A stretch of 5,760 bases of DNA from Clostridiales bacterium (GCA_009783495.1 WRDJ01000056.1:1-5760); one strand, 5' to 3'; counted from the stretch's first letter, positions 1 to 5,170 are shown. Notes: generated by a model not told the origin, from the sequence alone. Numbers and translations are program-made.

Positions 1-4
1 CGTC

Positions 5-93
5 GCATAGCGGTGTCAGCCGCTATGCCGCAATCAGCAAGTACGCCTGCGGTCGCACCCCGCGTCTTTCTTGCTCCGCTCGCTTTTCTTGTC
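5..93. repeat. Repeat element, copy A (short, internally deleted form)
   Basis: This non-coding stretch opens with a perfect 9-bp inverted repeat (GCATAGCGG at 5-13, CCGCTATGC at 20-28) around the loop TGTCAG. The 12-mer CGGTGTCAGCCG at 11-22 recurs exactly at 2388-2399 in copy C. The 11-mer GTACGCCTGCG at 41-51 recurs exactly at 2497-2507. The closing part (about 69-93) resembles the TTGGCTCCTCGTTT end motif of copies B and C. The central hairpin found in B and C is missing, so A looks like a deletion derivative. The element may continue left beyond the window edge. Positions 94-140 hold nothing I recognise, and no T-tract terminator is visible after the small gene at 141-329. Confidence 0.5.
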
Positions 94-140
94 TCCTTAT
101 TATTGTTTGGCGCGGGCTGCCTGTGCTTTGCCACAGCTAT

Positions 141-329
141 TTAGTCGCCTAAAAACTCAATATATAACGGAGCGTTTTTATGCAAATTTTTCTTCATACA
201 TTCTAAATGACAACTAAGCTCTTGGCTTGATTCTTCCGCTTTTCTCTTTTTCCCTTTCAAGATTACCAAAAACAAACAATCTTCTTTGTTTTCTATGCTT
301 TTTCCACAAAAACAACACATCCATTCCAT
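141..329 (-). CDS. Small cysteine-rich protein of unknown function
   Basis: This is a 62-residue protein that I cannot assign to a named family. It has a CCFC cluster at residues 5-8 and a CHLEC motif near residues 40-44. That spacing of cysteines and a histidine would suit one small zinc-binding fold. The middle is lysine-rich and there is no signal peptide or membrane segment. Similar short proteins (a CxxCG start, then CHxEC, then LH...PL) occur as hypothetical proteins in Bacillota; this is from memory, not a search. I chose the ATG at 327-329 because a purine-rich AGGGGGG/AAGGG ribosome site lies just upstream (337-349). An in-frame ATG at 351-353 would overlap the obg stop as ATGA and add eight residues, but it has no ribosome site of its own. 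By hand count GC is about 32%, against about 58% in a sampled 60-nt stretch of obg, so foreign origin is possible. It is probably co-transcribed behind obg. Confidence 0.65.
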   Translation of the reverse strand: MEWMCCFCGKSIENKEDCLFLVILKGKKRKAEESSQELSCHLECMKKNLHKNAPLYIEFLGD

Positions 330-349
330 ATTAAAGCCCTTCCCCCCTC

Positions 350-1615
350 TCATTCGCTGAACTCGAATTCCTCTCTGCCGATTTTTACGCTGTCTCCCGG
401 CTGCACACCGGCCCGGCGCAAAGCGCCGTCCAAGCCCTTCTTATCCATGATGCGCTGCAAACGCCAGACGGCGTCCTCATTGTCCAGGTCGGTCATGGCG
501 ATCAGCCGATCCAGTTCCGCGCTTTTTACCAACCAAAGGCCCTCCGCCTCTTTTTCTATGCGCCAGCCTTCCTCCGGCTTGACGGTGGTCAGGCGCACTT
601 CCTCCTCTTCAAGCGGGGGGAGCTCGATATCTTCCTGCAGGGTTTGCCAAAGCCGCCAAAGCAGGGGCTGCAGGCCCTCGCCCTTGAGTGCAGAAAGCGG
701 AAAGATCTCATATTGATCGCCCAGGCGCTTTTGCAACTCCGCCAAACGCTCCTCGGCCCCCGGCATGTCCATCTTATTAGCCGCCACGATCTGCGGGCGG
801 GCCGTCAACCCGGCCTTATAAAGGCGCAATTCCTCATTGATGACGGCGAAATCCTCTGCCGGGTCGCGCTCGCCCGACATATCCAGCACATGCAGCAACA
901 CTCTTGTCCTTTCGATGTGGCGCAGGAAGCGGTGGCCCAGCCCCAGCCCGCTATGCGCGCCCTGCAGCAGGCCGGGCAGATCCGCCGCCACGAAGCTTTG
1001 TCCCTCGCCCAAGTCGGCCACGCCCAAATTGGGCGTCAAGGTGGTGAAGGGATAGTCGGCGATCTTGGGCCGCGCCGAAGAAATTTTGGAGAGTATGGTG
1101 CTTTTGCCGGCATTGGGCAGGCCGACCAGCCCGACATCCGCCAAGAGCTTCAATTCCAGGACAAGCCATCGTTCCTGCCCCGGCTCGCCCTTTTCTGCGT
1201 GACGCGGGGCTTTTTGCTGCTCATTGGCGAAACGGGTATTGCCGCGCCCGCCGCGTCCGCCCCCGGCCGCCACGGCCCGCTGCCCGTTCGCCACAATATC
1301 CGCCAGCACTTCGCCGCTTGCGGCGTCCTTGACCACGGTTCCCACCGGCACCTTGGCCACGATGCCGGGAGCGTTGGCCCCGTGCATATTCTTGCCCTTG
1401 CCGTGTTCGCCGCGCGCGGCCTTATAGTGCTGCTTATATTTGAAATCCATCAGGGTGTTCAAATTTTCGTCGCCCTGGAAGATCACGTCGCCGCCCCGTC
1501 CGCCGTCGCCGCCGCAGGGCCCGCCCAGGGGCACATATTTTTCCCGGCGGAAGGCCACTATGCCGTTGCCGCCGTCGCCGCCCTTGACGTAGATTTTCGC
1601 GTAATCGTAAAACAT
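350..1615 (-). CDS. obg: Obg/CgtA family GTPase
   Basis: This encodes an essential-type GTPase that in other bacteria associates with the 50S ribosomal subunit and links ribosome assembly to growth state and ppGpp. The 421-residue protein shows all three Obg domains. The glycine-rich Obg fold occupies about 1-158, with runs such as KGGDGGNG and GGPCGGDGGRGGD. The G domain has G1 GLPNAGKST (165-173), G2 DYPFTT (187-192), G3 DLPG (212-215), G4 NKMD (280-283) and G5 SAL (308-310). The C-terminal OCT domain (about 345-421) ends in RRAGVQPGDSVKIG and an EFEF tail. The start is the ATG at 1613-1615, because MFYDYAKIYVKGGDGG is the family's normal N terminus and GGGAGG lies four bases upstream. An in-frame extension to 1741 has low-complexity, repeat-derived sequence and is not coding. 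Its position downstream of rplU-rpmA matches the common rplU-rpmA-obg order, although here it appears to have its own promoter (1919-1947). Confidence 0.98.
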   Translation of the reverse strand: MFYDYAKIYVKGGDGGNGIVAFRREKYVPLGGPCGGDGGRGGDVIFQGDENLNTLMDFKYKQHYKAARGEHGKGKNMHGANAPGIVAKVPVGTVVKDAASGEVLADIVANGQRAVAAGGGRGGRGNTRFANEQQKAPRHAEKGEPGQERWLVLELKLLADVGLVGLPNAGKSTILSKISSARPKIADYPFTTLTPNLGVADLGEGQSFVAADLPGLLQGAHSGLGLGHRFLRHIERTRVLLHVLDMSGERDPAEDFAVINEELRLYKAGLTARPQIVAANKMDMPGAEERLAELQKRLGDQYEIFPLSALKGEGLQPLLWRLWQTLQEDIELPPLEEEEVRLTTVKPEEGWRIEKEAEGLWLVKSAELDRLIAMTDLDNEDAVWRLQRIMDKKGLDGALRRAGVQPGDSVKIGREEFEFSE

Positions 1616-1682
1616 TTTTCCTCCCGCCTTGTCGCAGCCGGCGGCGCATCCCGGTGTCGCATGGACAAGGGGCAGAAGCCGG

Positions 1683-1696
1683 AAGTCAGAAGTCAG
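1683..1696. repeat. Tandem AAGTCAG heptamer, two units
   Basis: AAGTCAG occurs twice in perfect tandem (1683-1689 and 1690-1696), followed by AAAA, within the obg leader. Two units are few, but similar short AAGTCAG-type direct repeats are common intergenic low-complexity sequence in some bacterial genomes. The pair could vary in copy number by slippage. No function can be assigned. Confidence 0.35.
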
Positions 1697-1704
1697 AAAA
1701 CGAC

Positions 1705-1886
1705 AGAGCCCCCGGCAGCACTTTGCGATTCGGCCGTTCACGTGCTGTTATATCAGGGCAAACGGCAATTCGCCGTTTGCTTCACACTCTGTCTCCTCGC
1801 CCCTGGCCTCTGTTTCTATACGCTCATGCCCTCTCCTTGCCGTTTCGTGGGATGCTTGCCGCTCTTGGCTCCTCGTTTTTGCTGTC
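1705..1886. repeat. Repeat element, copy B, with central hairpin
   Basis: Positions 1748-1787 match 2425-2464 of copy C at 38 of 40 bases (differences at 1756 and 1766), including an uninterrupted 21-base run. The core is a perfect 9-bp hairpin (GCAAACGGC at 1758-1766, GCCGTTTGC at 1772-1780, loop AATTC). A second exact 14-base match, TTGGCTCCTCGTTT at 1865-1878, marks the far end and recurs at 2588-2601. The sequence between these blocks is CT-rich and more diverged. On the minus strand the hairpin is followed by TGATATAAC (1747-1755), like an extended -10 element aimed at obg. The copy lies in the obg leader. Outer boundaries are approximate and no target-site duplication was identified. 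Confidence 0.65.
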
Positions 1887-1918
1887 CCTGCTGCCCCCAA
1901 CCGCAGTCTGATAAATAA

Positions 1919-1947
1919 ATATTAACGCATTTGTGGAGACAAGTCAA
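1919..1947 (-). promoter_or_regulatory. Sigma70-type promoter for obg
   Basis: On the minus strand, TTGACT (1942-1947) is separated by exactly 17 bases from TAATAT (1919-1924). This is a close match to the vegetative consensus at ideal spacing. Transcription would start near 1912 and run into obg about 297 nt later. It lies beyond the rpmA terminator, so it would uncouple obg from the ribosomal protein genes. An AT-rich stretch (1958-1970) just upstream could act as an UP element. Confidence 0.65.
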
Positions 1948-2035
1948 ACTTTCCTGCATAATATATATCATGGACAAGGTTTGAGCGCCGGCAAGCAGGC
2001 GGCCCCGCGCCGCCTGGCGTTTAAACCGGGCCATG

Positions 2036-2075
2036 AAAAAACAAAGAACCGGAGGGCTCCGGTTCTTTGTTTTTT
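2036..2075 (-). terminator. Intrinsic terminator of rplU-rpmA
   Basis: The sequence is a near-perfect palindrome centred between 2055 and 2056. The left arm begins AAAAAACAAAGAACC and the right arm ends GGTTCTTTGTTTTTT, with a GC-rich top and a loop of about four bases (2054-2057). Read on the minus strand it forms a long stem ending in a run of six U, and it begins within the rpmA stop codon. The A-run on one side and T-run on the other make it able to work in both directions, but no plus-strand gene ends here. Confidence 0.9.
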
Positions 2076-2340
2076 ATACGGCTTCGGTCTTGGCGTAAAC
2101 GCTGACCTGTTTTCTCTCGCAGTCTTTCCTCTCAAACCTGACCAGGCCGTCAATGACGGCAAAGAGAGTATGGTCTCTGCCGATCCCGACATTATTGCCG
2201 GGATGGAACTTTGTCCCCCTCTGACGCACGATAATGCTGCCGGCGGTGACAAATTGACCGTCGTGCCTCTTTAAGCCTAATCGTTTGGATTCGCTGTCGC
2301 GTCCGTTGCGCGAACTGCCGCCTGCTTTCTTGTGGGCCAT
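2074..2340 (-). CDS. rpmA: 50S ribosomal protein L27
   Basis: L27 lies near the peptidyl transferase centre of the large subunit, where its N-terminal tail helps position tRNA. The 88-residue product has the full family signature: [16 protein letters not shown] at the N terminus, then [13 protein letters not shown], and [19 protein letters not shown] at about 46-64. The length is normal. The start is the ATG at 2338-2340, with an AAGGAAG ribosome site about nine bases upstream. A GTG three codons earlier gives only Met-Asp-Ser and lacks the hydrophobic extension ending in a Phe-Phe-Ala-type cleavage site that many Bacillota L27 proteins carry. The gene follows rplU after a 292-nt gap and ends in a strong terminator. 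Confidence 0.98.
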   Translation of the reverse strand: MAHKKAGGSSRNGRDSESKRLGLKRHDGQFVTAGSIIVRQRGTKFHPGNNVGIGRDHTLFAVIDGLVRFERKDCERKQVSVYAKTEAV

Positions 2341-2381
2341 GGAATCCACTTCCTTCTTCTTGAGTCGTCGCAGTCAACTTC

Positions 2382-2612
2382 GCATAACGGTGTCAGCCGT
2401 TGCGTCGCGATCCCCGACGTATTATTATATCACGGCAAACGGTAATTCGCCGTTTGCTTCACACACCGCGCTCTTGCCCCTGTCCTCTGTCATACGGTAC
2501 GCCTGCGTTTCCACTCCAAAAGGCGGAAAAGCGCCTTTCGGGGACTCCGGGCCGCAGCTTGCGTATTCCTTGTTCTGTTTGCTTTTTTTGGCTCCTCGTT
2601 TGTGCTTTCGCG
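2382..2612. repeat. Repeat element, copy C (longest form)
   Basis: This element fills most of the 292-nt space between rplU and rpmA and has no convincing gene. It holds, in plus-strand order: a short hairpin (AACGG 2386-2390, CCGTT 2397-2401) with the same TGTCAG loop as copy A; the core shared with copy B (2425-2464), with an 8-bp hairpin GCAAACGG/CCGTTTGC (2435-2442, 2450-2457); the GTACGCCTGCG block shared with copy A (2497-2507); a hairpin unique to this copy (AAAGGCG 2519-2525, CGCCTTT 2532-2538); and the end motif TTGGCTCCTCGTTT (2588-2601) shared with copy B. It contains blocks of both other copies, so it may be closest to the full-length form. The remaining gap sequence (2341-2381) holds the rpmA ribosome site. 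Confidence 0.6.
2424..2432 (-). promoter_or_regulatory. Possible extended -10 promoter for rpmA inside repeat copy C
   Basis: On the minus strand, TGATATAAT (2424-2432) combines a TG extended motif with a perfect TATAAT, about 85 nt from the rpmA start. There is no recognisable -35 hexamer at 17-18 bases; that position falls in the hairpin. It could give rpmA some transcription independent of the rplU promoter. The motif is short, so chance is a real possibility. Confidence 0.35.
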
Positions 2613-2632
2613 CAAACTGTGCTATTCTTAAC

Positions 2633-2944
2633 TCAAGCAAAAATCTTTTCGATCCGCAACTGCGTGAACGGTTGACGATGGCCGTTTTTCTTGCGGATAT
2701 TCTTTTTGGGCTTATACTTGAATACAATGACCTTTTTGCCCTTGCCGTGGCCCAAAACCGTGCAGGAAACCTTGGCGCCGGGCACCAGCGGATTGCCGAT
2801 GGTCGCGGCCTCTCCGTTCATCACGGCCAAGACCCGCTCGATCTCCACGGTCTGTTCCGGTTCAAGGTTGAGCAGCTCGACCTTGATGACGTCGCCTTCG
2901 GCCACTTTATATTGTTTTCCGCCCGTTTGAATGATTGCGTACAT
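2633..2944 (-). CDS. rplU: 50S ribosomal protein L21
   Basis: L21 is a 23S-rRNA-binding protein of the large ribosomal subunit. The 103-residue product is of normal length and shows the family landmarks: N-terminal [14 protein letters not shown], the EGD element near 16-18, the VLAVMNGE and [11 protein letters not shown] segments, and the basic C-terminal stretch with [16 protein letters not shown], whose final part binds RNA. The start is the ATG at 2942-2944, preceded by a strong GGGGAGGTG ribosome site. A longer in-frame reading to 3049 runs through the leader and promoter and is not coding. It is the first gene of the minus-strand ribosomal unit, with rpmA downstream. The prp gene that lies between rplU and rpmA in many Bacillota is absent. 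Confidence 0.98.
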   Translation of the reverse strand: MYAIIQTGGKQYKVAEGDVIKVELLNLEPEQTVEIERVLAVMNGEAATIGNPLVPGAKVSCTVLGHGKGKKVIVFKYKPKKNIRKKNGHRQPFTQLRIEKIFA

Positions 2945-3033
2945 GTTCGCACCTCCCCTAATTTTATAGACCCGCCCGGCGCAGGTGGCCCGCAGGCGCT
3001 TTGAACCAGCCCGGCGCGGTGTAGCAACGCAAC
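2945..3033 (-). promoter_or_regulatory. rplU 5' leader, possible L21 autoregulatory leader
   Basis: The predicted rplU transcript carries about 88 nt of GC-rich leader with GCGCC repeated three times and local self-complementarity, ending at the GGGGAGGTG ribosome site. Conserved structured leaders upstream of rplU (the Rfam L21 leader) are known in Bacillota and are thought to let L21 repress its own synthesis. I infer this role from position, length and composition. I did not recognise the conserved structure base by base. Confidence 0.4.
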
Positions 3034-3039
3034 AGATGA

Positions 3040-3068
3040 ATAATAGCACTTTTTCTTATTTGTGTCAA
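3040..3068 (-). promoter_or_regulatory. Strong sigma70-type promoter for rplU-rpmA
   Basis: On the minus strand, a perfect TTGACA (3063-3068) is followed after exactly 17 bases by TATTAT (3040-3045). An A/T-rich stretch upstream (about 3069-3118) would serve as an UP element, as expected for a highly expressed ribosomal protein unit. The start point would be near 3033. Confidence 0.88.
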
Positions 3069-3171
3069 CAACATTTTGTGTGATTTTGCCGAAAAAATTT
3101 CAAAAATATTTTTTATCAACCCGGGATTTCGCCATGTCCGATCGTATTATAAGTGAAGGGAGGTGAGGGCG

Positions 3172-3720
3172 ATGGCAAAATCTTTGCAGCGTACGGACAA
3201 AGAGATTGCCGAGCTATATCAACGCCACGTCAAAACCGTATATCGAGTGTGCTTCGCCTATATGAAGAATCGCGATGACGCCGACGACATGGTGCATGAT
3301 ACCTTTGTCAAGCTGATCAGGCAAGGCTGCGCTTTCGCTCATGAAGAGCATGAAAAGGCCTGGCTGATCCGCACGGCCTCCAATCTTTGCAAAGATAACC
3401 TGCGCCATTGGTGGCGCAAACGGGAGAAGTTCGAGGACTGCGCAGCTCTGCCAGGCAAGGATTCCTTCGAGATCACAGAAACCTTTCAAGTAATCATGGG
3501 CCTGCCGGAAAGATACAAAACGGTGATCTATATGTATTACTACGAAGGCTATTCGGGGCAAGAAATCGCGCAGGCGCTCTCAAAGCCGCTCTCCACCATC
3601 TATAACCACCTGCATGAAGCGAAAACAATTCTTAGAAACAAGTTAGGAGGGGATTCTAACAGATTATCGAATCATGGAACAAAATCGAACCAAGCCGGGC
3701 CGCACAAGATCGCCTGCTGA
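3172..3720 (+). CDS. ECF-family RNA polymerase sigma factor
   Basis: This encodes a small alternative sigma factor that would direct RNA polymerase to a specific regulon. The 182-residue protein has sigma region 2 at about 16-83 (LYQRHVKTVYRVCFAYMKNRDDADDMVHDTF, broken here only by context, then WLIRTASNLCKDNLRHWWRK). Region 4 is at about 105-158, with LPERYKTVIYMYYYEGYS and a helix-turn-helix with EIAQALSKPLSTIYNHLHEAK. Regions 1.1 and 3 are absent, as in ECF factors. The start is the ATG at 3172, with GGAGGTG at 3159-3165; a GTG at 3163 lies inside that site and is unlikely. The last 22 or so residues, after the usual end near LRNKLGG, are an unstructured tail read from DNA that also encodes the start of the next gene. 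No convincing promoter was seen upstream. It is divergent from rplU. Confidence 0.93.
   Translation: MAKSLQRTDKEIAELYQRHVKTVYRVCFAYMKNRDDADDMVHDTFVKLIRQGCAFAHEEHEKAWLIRTASNLCKDNLRHWWRKREKFEDCAALPGKDSFEITETFQVIMGLPERYKTVIYMYYYEGYSGQEIAQALSKPLSTIYNHLHEAKTILRNKLGGDSNRLSNHGTKSNQAGPHKIAC
3645..3652 (+). promoter_or_regulatory. Ribosome binding site for the anti-sigma gene
   Basis: AGGAGGGG is a strong Shine-Dalgarno sequence inside the 3' end of the sigma gene. Ten bases after it, in the frame of the downstream protein, comes ATT (3663-3665). That frame is closed by a TAA at 3657-3659, so translation must begin after it. This site fixes the start of the next gene close to 3663 even though no ATG, GTG or TTG is present there in frame. 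Confidence 0.7.
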
Positions 3721-4550
3721 ATGAAATCCTGGAGAGCGCGCATGCCGCAAAACCGAGCAAAGTCGGGCGCGGCATAAATTTCAGCCTGAAAACACTTTTG
3801 GTGGCCGTTGCCATCGTCATGCTCTCCGCCACCACCGCTTTCGCCGCCTATGGCGCGGGCCTGAACGCGGTCCCGCCGCCGGAGGAAACGGACGTCGGGC
3901 AGCTGAACGAGTTGATCGTTGCGCTGCAAGAAGAGAACGCCGAACTGAACGGGCAGGTTGCCACATTGAGCGATGAAGTCGGGGAATTGCAGGAGCAGCT
4001 CGCGAGAGTAATCGCCAAGCAAGTTGACAATAAAGACATGCTCAAAGGCGGCCCCATCCAGGTTGATTTCAACACCACCGAGAAATTCAGTTTTGAAAAG
4101 GTCGAGTTCTACTCCTCTCTGGCGGAAGCCAATGAAGATCTGGGCGCGCCTTTTAAAACGGTTGGCTGGGTGCCGCAAGGAACCGTGCTTACAGGGGCCG
4201 ATAGTCTCGGCGGATATGCCGGCGGACTGATAACGAGCGCACTTTATCCCGTTATGGTTATCGACTATAAGGTCCCGGGCCATTCGCTCCAGAACAATTT
4301 CAGGGTCAACGTGGTCCAATATTACTTCGGGCCGAATCATAAAGTTGTCAATATTAACACGGTTTATGATATGGAAACGGTCGAGGTCGGCGGCATTGAA
4401 GTGATCGTGATATATGTAAACGAGACCACCCTTAGATTATGCTGGATGGATGAAGACTGCGTGTTTTTCTCGGTATATGTCTATGGATTTGACCTCGCAG
4501 CAGCCCTCTCCGTCTCGGTCTTGATGAGTGCGCCGGTTCCTGCGAAATAA
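3663..4550 (+). CDS. Membrane-anchored anti-sigma factor, DUF4367-like, ATT start
   Basis: This is the probable partner of the upstream ECF sigma factor: it would hold it inactive at the membrane and release it on an external signal. Counted from ATT at 3663, the protein has 295 residues. It has a cytoplasmic N-terminal segment (1-40) with a WNKIEPSRAAQDRLLNEIL helix, one membrane segment (about 42-62), and a leucine-heptad coiled coil at about 78-121. An outer domain (about 128-295) has features of DUF4367, a domain frequent in Bacillota anti-sigma proteins: EFYSSLAEAN, then WVPQGTVL, then a late LCWMDED and a terminal hydrophobic stretch. The codons from 3660 to 3797 have no ATG, GTG or TTG in frame yet read as a coherent protein, and the ribosome site at 3645-3652 points to 3663. 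A TTG at 3798 lies inside the membrane segment without a ribosome site and would drop the sigma-binding part. The gene overlaps sigma by 58 nt in another frame. A sequencing error changing ATG to ATT is possible. Confidence 0.72.
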   Translation: MIESWNKIEPSRAAQDRLLNEILESAHAAKPSKVGRGINFSLKTLLVAVAIVMLSATTAFAAYGAGLNAVPPPEETDVGQLNELIVALQEENAELNGQVATLSDEVGELQEQLARVIAKQVDNKDMLKGGPIQVDFNTTEKFSFEKVEFYSSLAEANEDLGAPFKTVGWVPQGTVLTGADSLGGYAGGLITSALYPVMVIDYKVPGHSLQNNFRVNVVQYYFGPNHKVVNINTVYDMETVEVGGIEVIVIYVNETTLRLCWMDEDCVFFSVYVYGFDLAAALSVSVLMSAPVPAK

Positions 4551-4573
4551 CACCCTAAAAACCCCTGTGTGCA

Positions 4574-4605
4574 AGAAAAGGACGGCCGTAAGGCCGTCCT
4601 TTTTT
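4574..4605. terminator. Bidirectional intrinsic terminator between anti-sigma and lepB
   Basis: A perfect 9-bp GC-rich stem (AGGACGGCC at 4579-4587, GGCCGTCCT at 4592-4600, loop GTAA) is flanked by A-rich sequence on the left and six T on the right (4600-4605). On the plus strand it ends the sigma/anti-sigma unit 23 nt after the stop. On the minus strand the complementary U-run (UUUUCUU) ends folE-lepB about 20 nt after the lepB stop. Confidence 0.92.
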
Positions 4606-4623
4606 CTTGTTTCAAAACGCCGG

Positions 4624-5148
4624 CTATTTTACCTTGCCGAAATTCTCCCGCGGCCAGAAACGCAGCACGATTTTCCCCTTGATGTTCTTGCGGGCCACAA
4701 ACGGATCATCCCACAGATGGCTGTCCACGCTGGAATTACGGTTGTCGCCCAGCATGAAATAACACCCTTCCGGCACCGTCACCGGCCCGAAGGTATAGTC
4801 GGGTAGAACCACAAGATATGGTTCGTCCAGCGGTTCATCGTTGATATAGACCTTGTGATCTTTCACTTCCACGGTTTCGCCCGGCAGGCCGATGACCCGT
4901 TTCAGCAGGTCGTCGCTTTCCCCAAGCTCCGCGGGGGGGCTGAAAACAACGATGTCCCCGCGCCGCGGCCCGGAGAAAAGATAGGCCAGCTTAAAGTTGA
5001 AAAAGCGGTCGTTTTTATTGATGGTCGGCTCCATCGAGCCCGTGGGCACGATCCTGGTGTCGAAAACGAAGGCCTGCAAAACGAAAGCGATCAGCAGGGC
5101 CGCCAAAATGATTATGATCAGATCTTTCGCGAGAGATAAAAATTTCAT
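4624..5148 (-). CDS. lepB: Signal peptidase I
   Basis: This is a membrane serine protease that removes signal peptides from exported proteins on the outer face of the cytoplasmic membrane. The 174-residue protein is the compact Gram-positive type. It has one N-terminal membrane anchor (about 9-28), then the PTGSMEPTI box with catalytic Ser38, then the DDLLKRVIGLPGE box with the general base Lys83. The late conserved box GDNRNSSVDSHLWD starts at 134. Both catalytic residues are present and the length is close to that of Bacillus Sip proteases. The ATG at 5146-5148 has GGAGG (5160-5164) 11 bases upstream, a rather long spacing. It follows folE by 22 nt and is probably co-transcribed, ending at the shared terminator. 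I see no functional link to folE beyond the operon. Confidence 0.96.
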   Translation of the reverse strand: MKFLSLAKDLIIIILAALLIAFVLQAFVFDTRIVPTGSMEPTINKNDRFFNFKLAYLFSGPRRGDIVVFSPPAELGESDDLLKRVIGLPGETVEVKDHKVYINDEPLDEPYLVVLPDYTFGPVTVPEGCYFMLGDNRNSSVDSHLWDDPFVARKNIKGKIVLRFWPRENFGKVK

Positions 5149-5170
5149 TGCTGTTTATGCCTCCGAAGAG

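Larger units (their letters stand above)
1616..2035. other. Intergenic region and obg 5' leader
   Basis: No credible gene lies between obg and rpmA. Reading leftward on the minus strand, the region holds the rpmA terminator, a GC-rich inverted repeat (CAGGCGG at 1996-2002, CCGCCTG at 2010-2016), a sigma70-type promoter (1919-1947), repeat copy B (about 1705-1886), a tandem AAGTCAG pair (1683-1696), and finally the obg ribosome site (1620-1625). If the promoter is used, the obg transcript has a 5' leader of about 297 nt, unusually long for a housekeeping gene. Open frames through this region translate to low-complexity sequence shared with the other repeat copies, and are not genes. Confidence 0.6.

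Noticed and set aside
1616..1741. 42-residue N-terminal extension of Obg
   Set aside because: The family N terminus and a strong ribosome site fit the ATG at 1613-1615. The extension reads low-complexity repeat-derived sequence.
644..1918. Long plus-strand open frame (424 codons) opposite obg
   Set aside because: It is antisense to a fully conserved obg, runs on into repeat sequence, and has no recognisable domain or ribosome site. Long antisense frames are expected in GC-rich coding DNA.
1996..2016. GC-rich hairpin (CAGGCGG/CCGCCTG) as a terminator
   Set aside because: It has no T-run on either strand and lies just after a much better terminator, so I only list it within the intergenic region.
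1..2612. CRISPR-like array
   Set aside because: The repeats are few, unequal in length and widely spaced, with no regular repeat-spacer pattern and no cas genes.
2285..3004. Plus-strand open frame across the rpmA-rplU region
   Set aside because: It is antisense to rplU and the start of rpmA and otherwise reads repeat copy C. Related peptide fragments in copies B and C come from the shared non-coding repeat.
3086..3153. Promoter for the sigma gene, including an ECF-type autoregulatory one
   Set aside because: TTGCCG (3086-3091), AACCC (3119-3123) and CGTATTATA (3144-3152) are suggestive alone, but no pair has acceptable spacing.
3674..3724. ATG at 3674 as the start of a gene after sigma
   Set aside because: It is in a third frame and stops after 16 codons, so it cannot give the anti-sigma protein.
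3798..4550. TTG start for the anti-sigma gene
   Set aside because: It lies inside the membrane helix, has no ribosome site, and would remove the whole cytoplasmic sigma-binding segment that is clearly in frame upstream.
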